From the IMG/VR virus record IMGVR_UViG_3300036819_000087, positions 1-64,000 of that record: 64,000 nt of DNA; one strand, written 5' to 3'. This document shows, piece by piece, positions 33,055-39,308 of this stretch. The stretch comes from a virus. The number at the start of each line of letters is the position of its first letter. Position 1 is the first letter of the stretch. Under the pieces are notes generated by a model. The model saw only the letters and a program-made list of their open reading frames with translations, was not told the origin of the DNA and searched no databases. Both the position numbers and the translations under genes were made by a program.

Positions 33055-33360
33055 ATGGACAAGGAACGGGACCGGTGGGTGGTCGCGTCGCAGGTCGGGG
33101 CGGCCTTGCCGGCTATCCAAGCCGAGCACACCGCCATCTACGTGATCAGGAACGGGCGCGACCCGATCGCGGTGCTGGTCCCACCCGAGTGGTACGAGGT
33201 CGCGGTCGAGGCTATGGGCGGCCCGCCCGGTTCCGACTCACCGCCCGACTGGCCCGCGCCCGCGCAACTCGACGACGGTACGGCGGGCACACCAGCCACA
33301 CCGTCATCCGTACCGTGGTCCACAGTGGCGGCCGAGCCTGGCCCGCCTGCCATGCCTTGA
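33055..33360 (+). CDS. Phd/YefM-like antitoxin fragment or repressor
   Basis: 101 residues from ATG 33055. Residues 8-50 follow the Phd/YefM pattern (VVASQVGAALPAIQAEHTAI, YVIRNGRDPIAVLVPPEWYE), followed by a Pro/Ser/Thr-rich tail without a toxin-neutralising domain. With 32850 it forms a short plus-strand cassette beside the toxin-bearing genes. Confidence 0.55.
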   Translation: MDKERDRWVVASQVGAALPAIQAEHTAIYVIRNGRDPIAVLVPPEWYEVAVEAMGGPPGSDSPPDWPAPAQLDDGTAGTPATPSSVPWSTVAAEPGPPAMP

Positions 33361-33401
33361 CCCCGAACGCGGCCACCACCCGCGCACGCAACTCGTCCTG
33401 G

Positions 33402-33659
33402 TCACTCATCGGACCGGGCCGTACGCGGGTGCGCCGACGGTGGCACGTAGCGGGGGTCGTCGCGGTAGGTGCGGCCCCGCGCGTGGGCCTTCTCGAACTT
33501 GTACACCGTGGCGAGCACCGTGGTTTTCCCGGCGCCGCGCCTGGCCGGGGGCAGGACGGCGGCCTGGCCGCGGTCCCAGCTCACCAGGAGCGCCCGGACC
33601 ATGTCGGCCTGCCACGGGGTCAGGTCAACCCACCGGCCGTCGATGGTGACGCCCCTCAT
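33402..33659 (-). CDS. 85-residue P-loop miniprotein (terminase-like N-terminus)
   Basis: MRGVTIDGRWVDLTPWQADM, then LVSWDRGQAAVLPPARRGAG, KTTVLATVYKFEKA. It has a Walker A loop (ARRGAGKTT) in the place where a terminase or helicase ATPase begins, but ends after 85 residues. ATGA-coupled to 33656. Either a remnant of a larger ATPase or a small DNA-linked protein. Confidence 0.6.
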   Translation of the reverse strand: MRGVTIDGRWVDLTPWQADMVRALLVSWDRGQAAVLPPARRGAGKTTVLATVYKFEKAHARGRTYRDDPRYVPPSAHPRTARSDE

Positions 33660-33934
33660 GGGATGACCTGGTAGACGCGGGCGCCGTCATCCTGGATCGA
33701 CCCGTTCCACCGGTACGCCGAGCGGCGGCGGTTGAACAGTGGCCGCGCGGCCAGATCGGCGAGCGTCGACGGAAACGGTGGCGGCTCGGACGGGTCAGGC
33801 AGCTCCATCTGGAGGACCGAGGCGGTAACACCACCCCACGGCATCGCGATCCGTTCCCCGTCGTGGGGGCCGCCGAACAGAACGACCTCGACCGGTGCCG
33901 GGGGGTCGTAGAAGTCTTCGATCTTGCGGGCCAT
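33656..33934 (-). CDS. Small phage protein, unknown
   Basis: 92 residues, ATG 33934. EIDFYDPPAP-like start (ARKIEDFYDPPAPVEVVLFG), GPHDGERIAMPWGG, ADLAARPLFNRRRSAYRWNG, ending ARVYQVIP. The 'FGGP.DG......' and 'Y..........Y' layout is typical of small conserved actinophage hypothetical proteins. Tightly packed with its neighbours. Confidence 0.65.
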   Translation of the reverse strand: MARKIEDFYDPPAPVEVVLFGGPHDGERIAMPWGGVTASVLQMELPDPSEPPPFPSTLADLAARPLFNRRRSAYRWNGSIQDDGARVYQVIP

Positions 33935-33941
33935 GCTGGTC

Positions 33942-34307
33942 TCACGGCTTCCAGGTTTTCATCCAGGCCGCGATCCTGGACGGGTCCATCGTCAGCCCGT
34001 GGTCGGTGATCGTGACACCGGGGAACTTGTCCTGGTAGTCGAGCACGGCCTGGTCGGCCTCGTCAGCGACCTTGCCGTAGAACTCGTCGAGGGTGAACAC
34101 GCCCTTTTCGATCAGGAGGGCGACCACGGCCGTCATTTCCACCCGCAGGAGCAGCGACTGTTCCCGGTGGTCGCGGACCGCGTCGCCTTCCGGGTCACCC
34201 TTGGGGCGGGTGCCGAGCTGCCACCCGGTCAGCAAGGTGCGGATCTTGGCCACCTTGTTCAGCGCGGTCTGGTAGCGCACGTCGGGGCTGGGCGGGGTGG
34301 GGTTCAT
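33942..34307 (-). CDS. Small helical phage protein, unknown
   Basis: 121 residues, ATG 34307. SPDVRYQTALNKVAKIRTLL, a polar loop, then HREQSLLLRVEMTAVVALLI and EKGVFTLDEFYGKVADEADQ. C-terminus PSRIAAWMKTWKP. No diagnostic motif. Part of the run of small genes between terminase and portal. Confidence 0.65.
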   Translation of the reverse strand: MNPTPPSPDVRYQTALNKVAKIRTLLTGWQLGTRPKGDPEGDAVRDHREQSLLLRVEMTAVVALLIEKGVFTLDEFYGKVADEADQAVLDYQDKFPGVTITDHGLTMDPSRIAAWMKTWKP

Positions 34308-34318
34308 GGCCGATGATC

Positions 34319-34657
34319 CTATCGGTGGCGGCGTGCTGGCCTGCTGGTTTTCGCGGGCATCTGCGCGGCACCGAGCTGGGTGTTGACCGCCCGGCCGAGC
34401 CGCCGCGCCGCGTACTTGGCCTGCTTGGCCGTGAGGCCACCCATCGCCACCTGACCGATGGTCGCCCACGACACGCCGCGGGCCAGCGCGGCGGCGATAA
34501 GGCGGAGGCGGGTGATGTCCCGGCCGAGCTGGTCGGTGACCTCCCCGGTCTGCTGCCCGGCCAGGCCGGCGAGGTCGTCGAGGCTGGCCTCGTGATCATC
34601 TGGGGGGCGTTTGGGTTCCCACTGCTGGACCTCGTCCACCCAGCCTTGGCCGGTCAC
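34319..34657 (-). CDS. Helix-turn-helix-like phage protein
   Basis: 112 residues from GTG 34657, coupled to the membrane miniprotein (GTGA). Contains a plausible HTH: RLRLIAAALARGVSWATIGQ, VAMGGLTAKQAKYAARRLGR. A W-V-D-E-V-Q-Q-W segment leads. It may bind DNA near the terminase or regulate late genes. Confidence 0.6.
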   Translation of the reverse strand: MTGQGWVDEVQQWEPKRPPDDHEASLDDLAGLAGQQTGEVTDQLGRDITRLRLIAAALARGVSWATIGQVAMGGLTAKQAKYAARRLGRAVNTQLGAAQMPAKTSRPARRHR

Positions 34658-34791
34658 CAGCGCCACCCGGGGTAGCCGAGCGACGACCAGGCCAGCCACG
34701 CGCCTGCGGCGGCGCTGAGCGCTGCATACGGCCAGCGGACGTGCCGGGCCCACCAGCGGGCCGACCACCACCAGCCCGGATCGTCACGCAT
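34654..34791 (-). CDS. 45-residue Trp-rich membrane miniprotein
   Basis: Reads MRDDPGWWWSARWWARHVRW, PYAALSAAAGAWLAWSSLGY. One hydrophobic segment. Overlaps the genes on both sides (8 bp and GTGA), which supports translation. Not a classical holin pattern. Confidence 0.5.
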   Translation of the reverse strand: MRDDPGWWWSARWWARHVRWPYAALSAAAGAWLAWSSLGYPGWRW

Positions 34792-35134
34792 GACCCGGCC
34801 CCGCAGGCTGGAACCGGAACTCCAGACTGGCCCCAGTGTGCGCGTTCATGCCACCGGTCCAGACGCGGACCTCAATGCCGGGGAGCACGTCAAGCCACTG
34901 ATCGGTGTGCTCGACCTGGACGACCAGGCTGCGGTTTGGGTCGGCGTACTGGGGGGGCAGTTCCAGCCATACCCGGTCCGGACCTTCGGCCGGGCCGGGG
35001 CTGGCTTGCTGGGTGGCGTTGAGTGCACCCCAGGCCGCGACCGCGCTGGTGAGCGCCTTGGCCAGCACCGGCAGCGCGGCGGTGATCGTGTCGGCGGGAA
35101 CGTCGATCTCCAGGTTGACGTGGGCGTCAGCCAC
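34784..35134 (-). CDS. Small phage protein, unknown
   Basis: 116 residues from GTG 35134. ADAHVNLEIDVPADTITAAL, PVLAKALTSAVAAWGALNAT, VWLELPPQYADPNRSLVVQV, a C-terminal SLEFRFQPAG. Alpha/beta, no recognised motif. Overlaps 35127 by 8 bp and the miniprotein by 8 bp. Confidence 0.6.
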   Translation of the reverse strand: MADAHVNLEIDVPADTITAALPVLAKALTSAVAAWGALNATQQASPGPAEGPDRVWLELPPQYADPNRSLVVQVEHTDQWLDVLPGIEVRVWTGGMNAHTGASLEFRFQPAGPGHA

Positions 35135-35504
35135 CGTCGGCCTCCTCGCCCTGGCCGTCGTCGGGTTCGGCGGCGTCGACCAGGAACAGGACCCGGGAGG
35201 CATCCCAGTCCCCGTCGGGCCAGAACTTCGCCTCGATCACCATGCCGTCGGCGTTGCATTTGAACTCGGCGACCCGCGGGCACGCCGGCGTGTTCGGCAA
35301 CGGGTGGATACCGCCACACAGGCGGCATCCGAGGTCTTTCGCTGCGGCGTGGGCGGTGTCGCGTTCCTCGCTGGTCAGGACCCGGACGGGGACGGGGAAC
35401 CGGGGCCGGTCACCGAAGATCCGCTGCCGGGCACCCTGGATCGCCTGGGCGGCGGTGCCTTCGAGGAGGGGCTGGCTGGTGGCGCGGCCAGCGGGCGGCG
35501 GCAT
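35127..35504 (-). CDS. Small phage protein with zinc motif
   Basis: 125 residues, ATG 35504 overlapping the previous TGA. RQRIFGDRPRFPVPVRVLTS, then DLGCRLCGGIHPLPNTPACP (three Cys plus His, zinc-like), then RVAEFKCNADGMVIEAKFWP and an acidic tail. Unknown function. Confidence 0.65.
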   Translation of the reverse strand: MPPPAGRATSQPLLEGTAAQAIQGARQRIFGDRPRFPVPVRVLTSEERDTAHAAAKDLGCRLCGGIHPLPNTPACPRVAEFKCNADGMVIEAKFWPDGDWDASRVLFLVDAAEPDDGQGEEADGG

Positions 35505-35998
35505 CACGGCGTGTCCGGGGCGTGCTGGCTGCGGACCTGGTCGCGAATCTGAGTGAGGCGGGACCGGGCCGTCTCGACCGCATCCCGGGCGATCTCGCCG
35601 GGCGGCGAACCGAACGTGACCAGGGGCGTGGCCGGGTGGAGGACCTTGATCTTCTCGGCCGGGACCAGTAGTGCCCGTATGTGGTCGCCGTTGCTGGCTA
35701 GCCACCAGTTCACGTGCTCCTCAAGGTCACGGAGCTGAGCGGGGGTCCAGTCGGCGGGTACGCGGATGACGAGAAGGTCGCCGGGCTCGACCACGTTGAC
35801 GCACTCGCGGAGCAGGGCCCGCAGTTCACCCGGGCCGAGCGCGGGCGGCACGGGGAGCGGGTGCCGGTGCTGCGCGGTGACCTCGTCGAGCTGGCGGCGC
35901 AACTCGGCGGCCTGCGCCTCGTCGATGTCGGCGCGGTCGGCACCCAGCATCGCCCGGAGTTCGTCGTCGTCGCGGGGGCCGTCCACGGCGGGGCTCAC
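35504..35998 (-). CDS. Small phage protein, unknown
   Basis: 164 residues, GTG 35998 overlapping the previous stop (GTGA). An acidic helix (DDDELRAMLGADRADIDEAQ), then LLVIRVPADWTPAQLRDLEE, VNWWLASNGDHIRALLVPAE. The last 30 residues form a helix. The motif 'V..GD.L.i.vp..w....a..l...l' is common among actinophage hypothetical proteins. Confidence 0.65.
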   Translation of the reverse strand: MSPAVDGPRDDDELRAMLGADRADIDEAQAAELRRQLDEVTAQHRHPLPVPPALGPGELRALLRECVNVVEPGDLLVIRVPADWTPAQLRDLEEHVNWWLASNGDHIRALLVPAEKIKVLHPATPLVTFGSPPGEIARDAVETARSRLTQIRDQVRSQHAPDTP

Positions 35999-36285
35999 GG
36001 TCCCACCTGATCCCATGCGCGGGCGTCCAGTTCACCGAGGAGCGCCAGCGAATCGGTGACCACCGGGTGGAGCTCGACCATCGGCGACCCACCGGACATG
36101 AGGGTCACCTGCTGGACCGTGGCCTCCTGGACCCCGCCGGTGGGCAGGTGGAACGCGAGGTGGTCCCCGGTGCGGGGCACGATCGGCAGGAACAGTGCGG
36201 CCGAGATCGTCCACGAGCCGGGGCGGCTGCGGGAGGTGGACCTGACCTGCTGCCGGACCTTGCACAGGACTTGGTCAGCGGACAT
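35995..36285 (-). CDS. Small phage protein, unknown
   Basis: 96 residues, ATG 36285 overlapping the previous gene by 11 bp. VRQQVRSTSRSRPGSWTISA, FLPIVPRTGDHLAFHLPTGG, VQQVTLMSGGSPMVELHPVV. A compact beta protein by appearance. Unknown. Confidence 0.6.
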   Translation of the reverse strand: MSADQVLCKVRQQVRSTSRSRPGSWTISAALFLPIVPRTGDHLAFHLPTGGVQEATVQQVTLMSGGSPMVELHPVVTDSLALLGELDARAWDQVGP

Positions 36286-36559
36286 CGGCGACCTCGGTGC
36301 GGCCGTGGCGGGGTGGCCAGTTCGCGGCGACCTGCGCGGCCAGGTGGAGACCGAGATCAGGGGGCAGGCTGACCGCGGGGGCGTCCTCGGCGGTCACGGT
36401 GATGTGGACGAGGCGGGTCTTGCCCTCGACGGTGATCTGCCGGGTCTCGGAGATGAGGGTGGGCCAGCCGCCGCTGGACGGGTGGCGGCGGCTGGCCAGT
36501 TCGGCGGTTTCAGCGACCGGGTCGCTGATCGTCCGGGCGGTGCCGGGGATCGGCATCAT
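36275..36559 (-). CDS. Small phage protein, unknown
   Basis: 94 residues. ATG 36559 (or 36556) with GGAGG nine bases upstream. ARTISDPVAETAELASRRHP, TLISETRQITVEGKTRLVHI, DLGLHLAAQVAANWPPRHG. No family recognised. Confidence 0.6.
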   Translation of the reverse strand: MMPIPGTARTISDPVAETAELASRRHPSSGGWPTLISETRQITVEGKTRLVHITVTAEDAPAVSLPPDLGLHLAAQVAANWPPRHGRTEVADVR

Positions 36560-36586
36560 CGCGGGTGTCCTCCTGCTGGTTGCGGG

Positions 36587-36652
36587 TCAGGTCGGGGGTG
36601 TCGCACTCGGGCAGTCCTCGACGGGTTCGCCGCATTGCCGGCAGTGACGCAC
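36587..36652 (-). CDS. 21-residue zinc-knuckle miniprotein (tentative)
   Basis: GTG 36652, preceded by a very strong AAGGGGAGGG. Reads MRHCRQCGEPVEDCPSATPP. One C-x-x-C and a third Cys. Fills an otherwise empty gap between two coupled gene groups; length makes it uncertain. Confidence 0.4.
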   Translation of the reverse strand: MRHCRQCGEPVEDCPSATPPT

Positions 36653-36670
36653 ACGCGCCCTCCCCTTGGT

Positions 36671-36976
36671 TTATGGCATGGGCGGCCCGTAGGTCAGGAC
36701 CTCGATGGTTTCGCCGTGCCGGACGTAGGAGACCCCGGGCGGGGTGATGCCGGTCTGGTTGATCTCGTCGGCGAGCTGGTTGGTGGCGGCCGTGGTGAGC
36801 ACGTCGACCATGAGGGAATGGCCGGTGACCGGCCGGCCGGTGAGCTTGGTCAGTTGCTCGGCGCGGCGGGCGAACTGGGCGCGGACTCCGATTGGGAGAC
36901 GCGCCGTTGTACGTTCTGTGCTCTTGTGCCGGCTGGTGTTACGGTCCTTGCTGGCAGCGGGCTTATTTTCAGCCAT
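36671..36976 (-). CDS. Ribbon-helix-helix-like DNA-binding protein
   Basis: 101 residues, ATG 36976 with AGGAG site. Basic N-terminus (KDRNTSRHKSTERTTARLPI), then GVRAQFARRAEQLTKLTGRP and VTGHSLMVDVLTTAATNQLA, a strand-helix-helix layout like RHH repressors (TTARLP strand). The C-terminal 30 residues are YVRHGETIEVLTYGPP-like. Divergent from 37058 across two identical GTGGCGGACCAC boxes, which suggests autoregulation of both genes. Confidence 0.65.
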   Translation of the reverse strand: MAENKPAASKDRNTSRHKSTERTTARLPIGVRAQFARRAEQLTKLTGRPVTGHSLMVDVLTTAATNQLADEINQTGITPPGVSYVRHGETIEVLTYGPPMP

Positions 36977-36994
36977 CCGGGTCTCCTCTTGCCT

Positions 36995-37030
36995 GTGGCG
37001 GACCACCATAGTAAGTTGGTGGCGGACCAC
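36995..37030. promoter_or_regulatory. Twin operators GTGGCGGACCAC in a divergent promoter
   Basis: Two identical 12-bp boxes (36995-37006, 37019-37030), each with inner dyad GTGG..CCAC, 24 bp from start to start. A CATAGT element between them may serve as a -10 box. Located between the RHH-like gene and 37058. Confidence 0.65.
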
Positions 37031-37057
37031 AAAGCAAGCGACAACCGAGGAGCCAGA

Positions 37058-37546
37058 ATGACCGACAGCACCGCCCCCCAGGTCGACGACATCGTGACCG
37101 TTGACTACGAACCCGGCACCCTCTGGATCATTCGGCGGGTCAACGCCAAGACTTACTCTCTTGACCAGGTTGACGCCGACGGGCGGCCGTTCCCCGAATG
37201 CCGGCGTATCCGCGCCGACCGTGGCAAGGTCCGCGCCGCCGCCCTGGTCAAGATTCCCGCCCCGTACGCGATGCCCGCCGAGATCCCCGCCACCGGCGCG
37301 ACCGTCGGCATGCTGAAGGCGTGGCTGCGGGACGTGCCCGACAGCATGCCGGTCCTGCTGGCCCGCGACGACGCCGGGAACACCCACGCCGGCCTCGCCG
37401 CTCACACCGGGGCGATCGCCTCCCCCGACGGCCGGTTCGGATTCCAGACCGCACTCTGGGACGGCGACCACCAGGACGCCGACCTGCTCGACCTGATCCA
37501 GGCCGAGGGTGGCCAGCGTGTGTTCGTGCTCATCCCCCAAGCCTGA
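37058..37546 (+). CDS. Moron protein of unknown function
   Basis: 162 residues, ATG 37058 after ACAACCGAGGAG. N-terminus resembles a small beta barrel (VDDIVTVDYEPGTLWIIRRV, AKTYSLDQVDADGRPFPECR). The C-terminal part reads MLKAWLRDVPDSMPVLLARD, DGRFGFQTALWDG, RVFVLIPQA: 'W.....dvPvll..dd....a' patterns occur in proteins that sense or label small ligands, but no family is certain. First gene of a five-gene plus-strand cassette. Confidence 0.65.
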   Translation: MTDSTAPQVDDIVTVDYEPGTLWIIRRVNAKTYSLDQVDADGRPFPECRRIRADRGKVRAAALVKIPAPYAMPAEIPATGATVGMLKAWLRDVPDSMPVLLARDDAGNTHAGLAAHTGAIASPDGRFGFQTALWDGDHQDADLLDLIQAEGGQRVFVLIPQA

Positions 37547-37560
37547 GCGACACTAAGGAC

Positions 37561-37610
37561 GCCCCCCTCCCCACGATCCTGGTGGGCAGGCCCCAGACGC
37601 CGAGGGGGGC
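37561..37610 (+). terminator. Hairpin between the first two cassette genes
   Basis: Perfect 9-bp arms GCCCCCCTC (37561-37569) and GAGGGGGGC (37602-37610) with a 32-nt loop that can itself fold (CTGG..CCAG). Possible attenuator. Confidence 0.4.
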
Positions 37611-37642
37611 ACGCACCAGCACCGAAACAACCGAGGAGAACC

Positions 37643-38119
37643 ATGACCAAGGACACCACCCCGGCCCAGCGCGGGCCGTTCATCTCCGCCGAGGGGCTGT
37701 ACATGATCGCGGCGCGGACCGTTGACCACCGGGCCTGCCCGGCCGAGGCCCACGACACCAGCCTCCCCGACGGGTGGCAGCCCGGCTACGAACAGGCCGC
37801 CCTGCCCGGCGGGAAGGCCATCGCCTGCAACGACTGCAAGAAGGCCCTGTTCTACTGCGTGCGGGACGAGAACTGGCACCACGTCGACCCGGACGCTGAG
37901 TGTTTCCTGTGCGGGCCGTGGTCGGCCCCGTTCGGGTGGCTGGTCGACCACGCCACCGGAGTCACGGTCCGGGCGGCGGCGATCCCCGACTGGGTCATGG
38001 GGGCACGGTCCCGCATGACCGGCGGAACCGTCGGCTACCCGGGCGCGTTCCGGGACGGGTCCAGCGCCCGCCTCGTGTACGTCGAGGGCGGCCCCGACCT
38101 GCCCACGGTGCCCCAGTGA
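37643..38119 (+). CDS. Cys-containing moron protein
   Basis: 158 residues, ATG 37643, ACAACCGAGGAG four bases upstream. Mid-section IACNDCKKALFYCVRDENWH, CFLCGPWSAPFGW with two CxxC pairs (a zinc site). The flanks are globular (GPFISAEGLYMIAARTVDHR, GGTVGYPGAFRDGSSARLVY). Function unknown. Confidence 0.65.
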   Translation: MTKDTTPAQRGPFISAEGLYMIAARTVDHRACPAEAHDTSLPDGWQPGYEQAALPGGKAIACNDCKKALFYCVRDENWHHVDPDAECFLCGPWSAPFGWLVDHATGVTVRAAAIPDWVMGARSRMTGGTVGYPGAFRDGSSARLVYVEGGPDLPTVPQ

Positions 38120-38355
38120 AGAACGGGCAGCGCTGGCCGAGCCTGGACGGCTGGCCCGGCTGGTGCCGGTACGACCTCTACAGCGTCCTCGCCGGGGTCG
38201 CTGTCGCCTGGGTGCTCTACCCAGTGGTCATCACGGTCACCGGGGTCGGCTGGCATTTGTGGCCCACGGCCGGCGCGGTGATCGGTCCCCCGATCGTGAT
38301 CACCGTGGGGGCGGTTCGCTGGGCGCGGTACAGGTCGAGGAGGTGGGGCCGGTGA
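38116..38355 (+). CDS. Small two-segment membrane protein
   Basis: 79 residues, GTG 38116 overlapping the previous stop (GTGA). Two hydrophobic segments (YDLYSVLAGVAVAWVLYPVV and AGAVIGPPIVITVGAVRW) and a basic C-terminus (RYRSRRWGR). Coupled to the next gene. A holin-like role cannot be excluded, but the moron position makes superinfection or membrane modulation equally possible. Confidence 0.6.
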   Translation: MKNGQRWPSLDGWPGWCRYDLYSVLAGVAVAWVLYPVVITVTGVGWHLWPTAGAVIGPPIVITVGAVRWARYRSRRWGR

Positions 38356-38804
38356 GGCTCCACTACGACCGGCGCGGCCGCCGGCGAGGCTACTCGCTTC
38401 GCCCGGCCGAGGCCGGCGGGTTCCTCATGGTCAAGGGCGTCGGCCTGCTGCTCCTGCTGTTCGCTCCGCTGATCCTCACCGCTCGGCACGGGCATCCCAC
38501 TACGGTGGGGGTGGGTTCTGGCAGTGATCGAATGGGCCGTGGTCGCCGGGTGGTGGCTCGGCCGGGGGTGGAGAGGTCGTGGATGATGTTCCGGACGCTG
38601 TACCGGGCGTTCCTGCTGACCGGGGGCGCGATGCTCGGGGAGACGATCGCCTCGTACACGGTGCCGGCCGGGACGGCCAGCCACGCACGTCTCGCGGTCG
38701 GCTGGCTAGCCGGCGGCGGCGTGTGGGCGGCCGGGGGGGTGCTCGCCGAGTACGTCGTCTGGCGGGTCGCTGTCCGCCGGTGGCGGCGGGGCCGGTCGAT
38801 CTAG
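38352..38804 (+). CDS. Small membrane protein
   Basis: 150 residues, GTG 38352 (GTGA overlap). Basic N-terminus (HYDRRGRRRGYSLRP), one transmembrane segment (KGVGLLLLLFAPLILTA), a Ser/Gly linker and two more weakly hydrophobic helices (AFLLTGGAMLGETIASY, LAGGGVWAAGGVLAEYVVW). Part of a membrane-protein trio. Confidence 0.55.
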   Translation: MRLHYDRRGRRRGYSLRPAEAGGFLMVKGVGLLLLLFAPLILTARHGHPTTVGVGSGSDRMGRGRRVVARPGVERSWMMFRTLYRAFLLTGGAMLGETIASYTVPAGTASHARLAVGWLAGGGVWAAGGVLAEYVVWRVAVRRWRRGRSI

Positions 38805-38812
38805 GCTGGGCG

Positions 38813-39007
38813 GTGATCCGGACGGGGTTCCTGACGGTGGCGTGCTGCGCGACCGGGACGATCATCGGCGGGGTGTACGCCGCGGCCCATTTCGCGATGC
38901 CGCTGGCCGAGGTCGGGTGGATCATCCACGTCACCGGGACGGCGGGCCTGGCCGTGGGCTGGGCGATTGGGCTGGCCTGGACGCATCGGGAGGTGTTCCA
39001 TCGCTAG
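38813..39007 (+). CDS. Two-segment membrane miniprotein
   Basis: 64 residues from GTG 38813. Two transmembrane helices (FLTVACCATGTIIGGVYAAA and AGLAVGWAIGLAWT). Last gene of the cassette, followed by a strong hairpin. Size and topology allow a holin, yet no lysin gene is next to it. Confidence 0.55.
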   Translation: MIRTGFLTVACCATGTIIGGVYAAAHFAMPLAEVGWIIHVTGTAGLAVGWAIGLAWTHREVFHR

Positions 39008-39037
39008 ACTCGCCTTTGCGATGAACGGCACGACCGG

Positions 39038-39298
39038 TTAAACGGGCAGCCCCCTGGGATACGCGCTTCCAGGGGGCTGTTCGCTGTCTGACCTGGGTTT
39101 CTCGGCGGTCGCGTACCAGACACCGTCCCACGTGCCGGGGGCGAACGCGGCGACCTCCTCGTCCTCGTCGTAAATCAGCAGGTAGCTCGGTTGCGGGTCA
39201 CCGGCGGCCGGGGCCAGCCGGTACTGGGTGCCGTGGAGATGGCAGACGGCGTTGGGCTGGTCGATGACGATAACGCGCTGTGGCGGCTGGGGAGACAT
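39038..39298 (-). CDS. Small phage protein, unknown
   Basis: 86 residues, ATG 39298. QRVIVIDQPNAVCHLHGTQY, RLAPAAGDPQPSYLLIYDED, FAPGTWDGVWYATAEKP. Compact beta protein downstream of the large terminase. Its last codons overlap the bidirectional hairpin at 39047-39079. Confidence 0.55.
   Translation of the reverse strand: MSPQPPQRVIVIDQPNAVCHLHGTQYRLAPAAGDPQPSYLLIYDEDEEVAAFAPGTWDGVWYATAEKPRSDSEQPPGSAYPRGLPV
39047..39079. terminator. 11-bp hairpin at a convergent junction
   Basis: CAGCCCCCTGG and CCAGGGGGCTG pair perfectly around an 11-nt loop. Between the plus-strand membrane cassette and the minus-strand gene downstream of terminase; on the plus strand TGTTCGCTGT follows. Probably terminates the plus-strand cassette. 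Confidence 0.6.
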
Positions 39299-39308
39299 AG
39301 CCACCAGG

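Noticed and set aside
38116-39007. Holin call for the small membrane proteins
   Set aside because: Topology fits, but they lie in an accessory plus-strand cassette with no lysin, so a lysis role is not supported.
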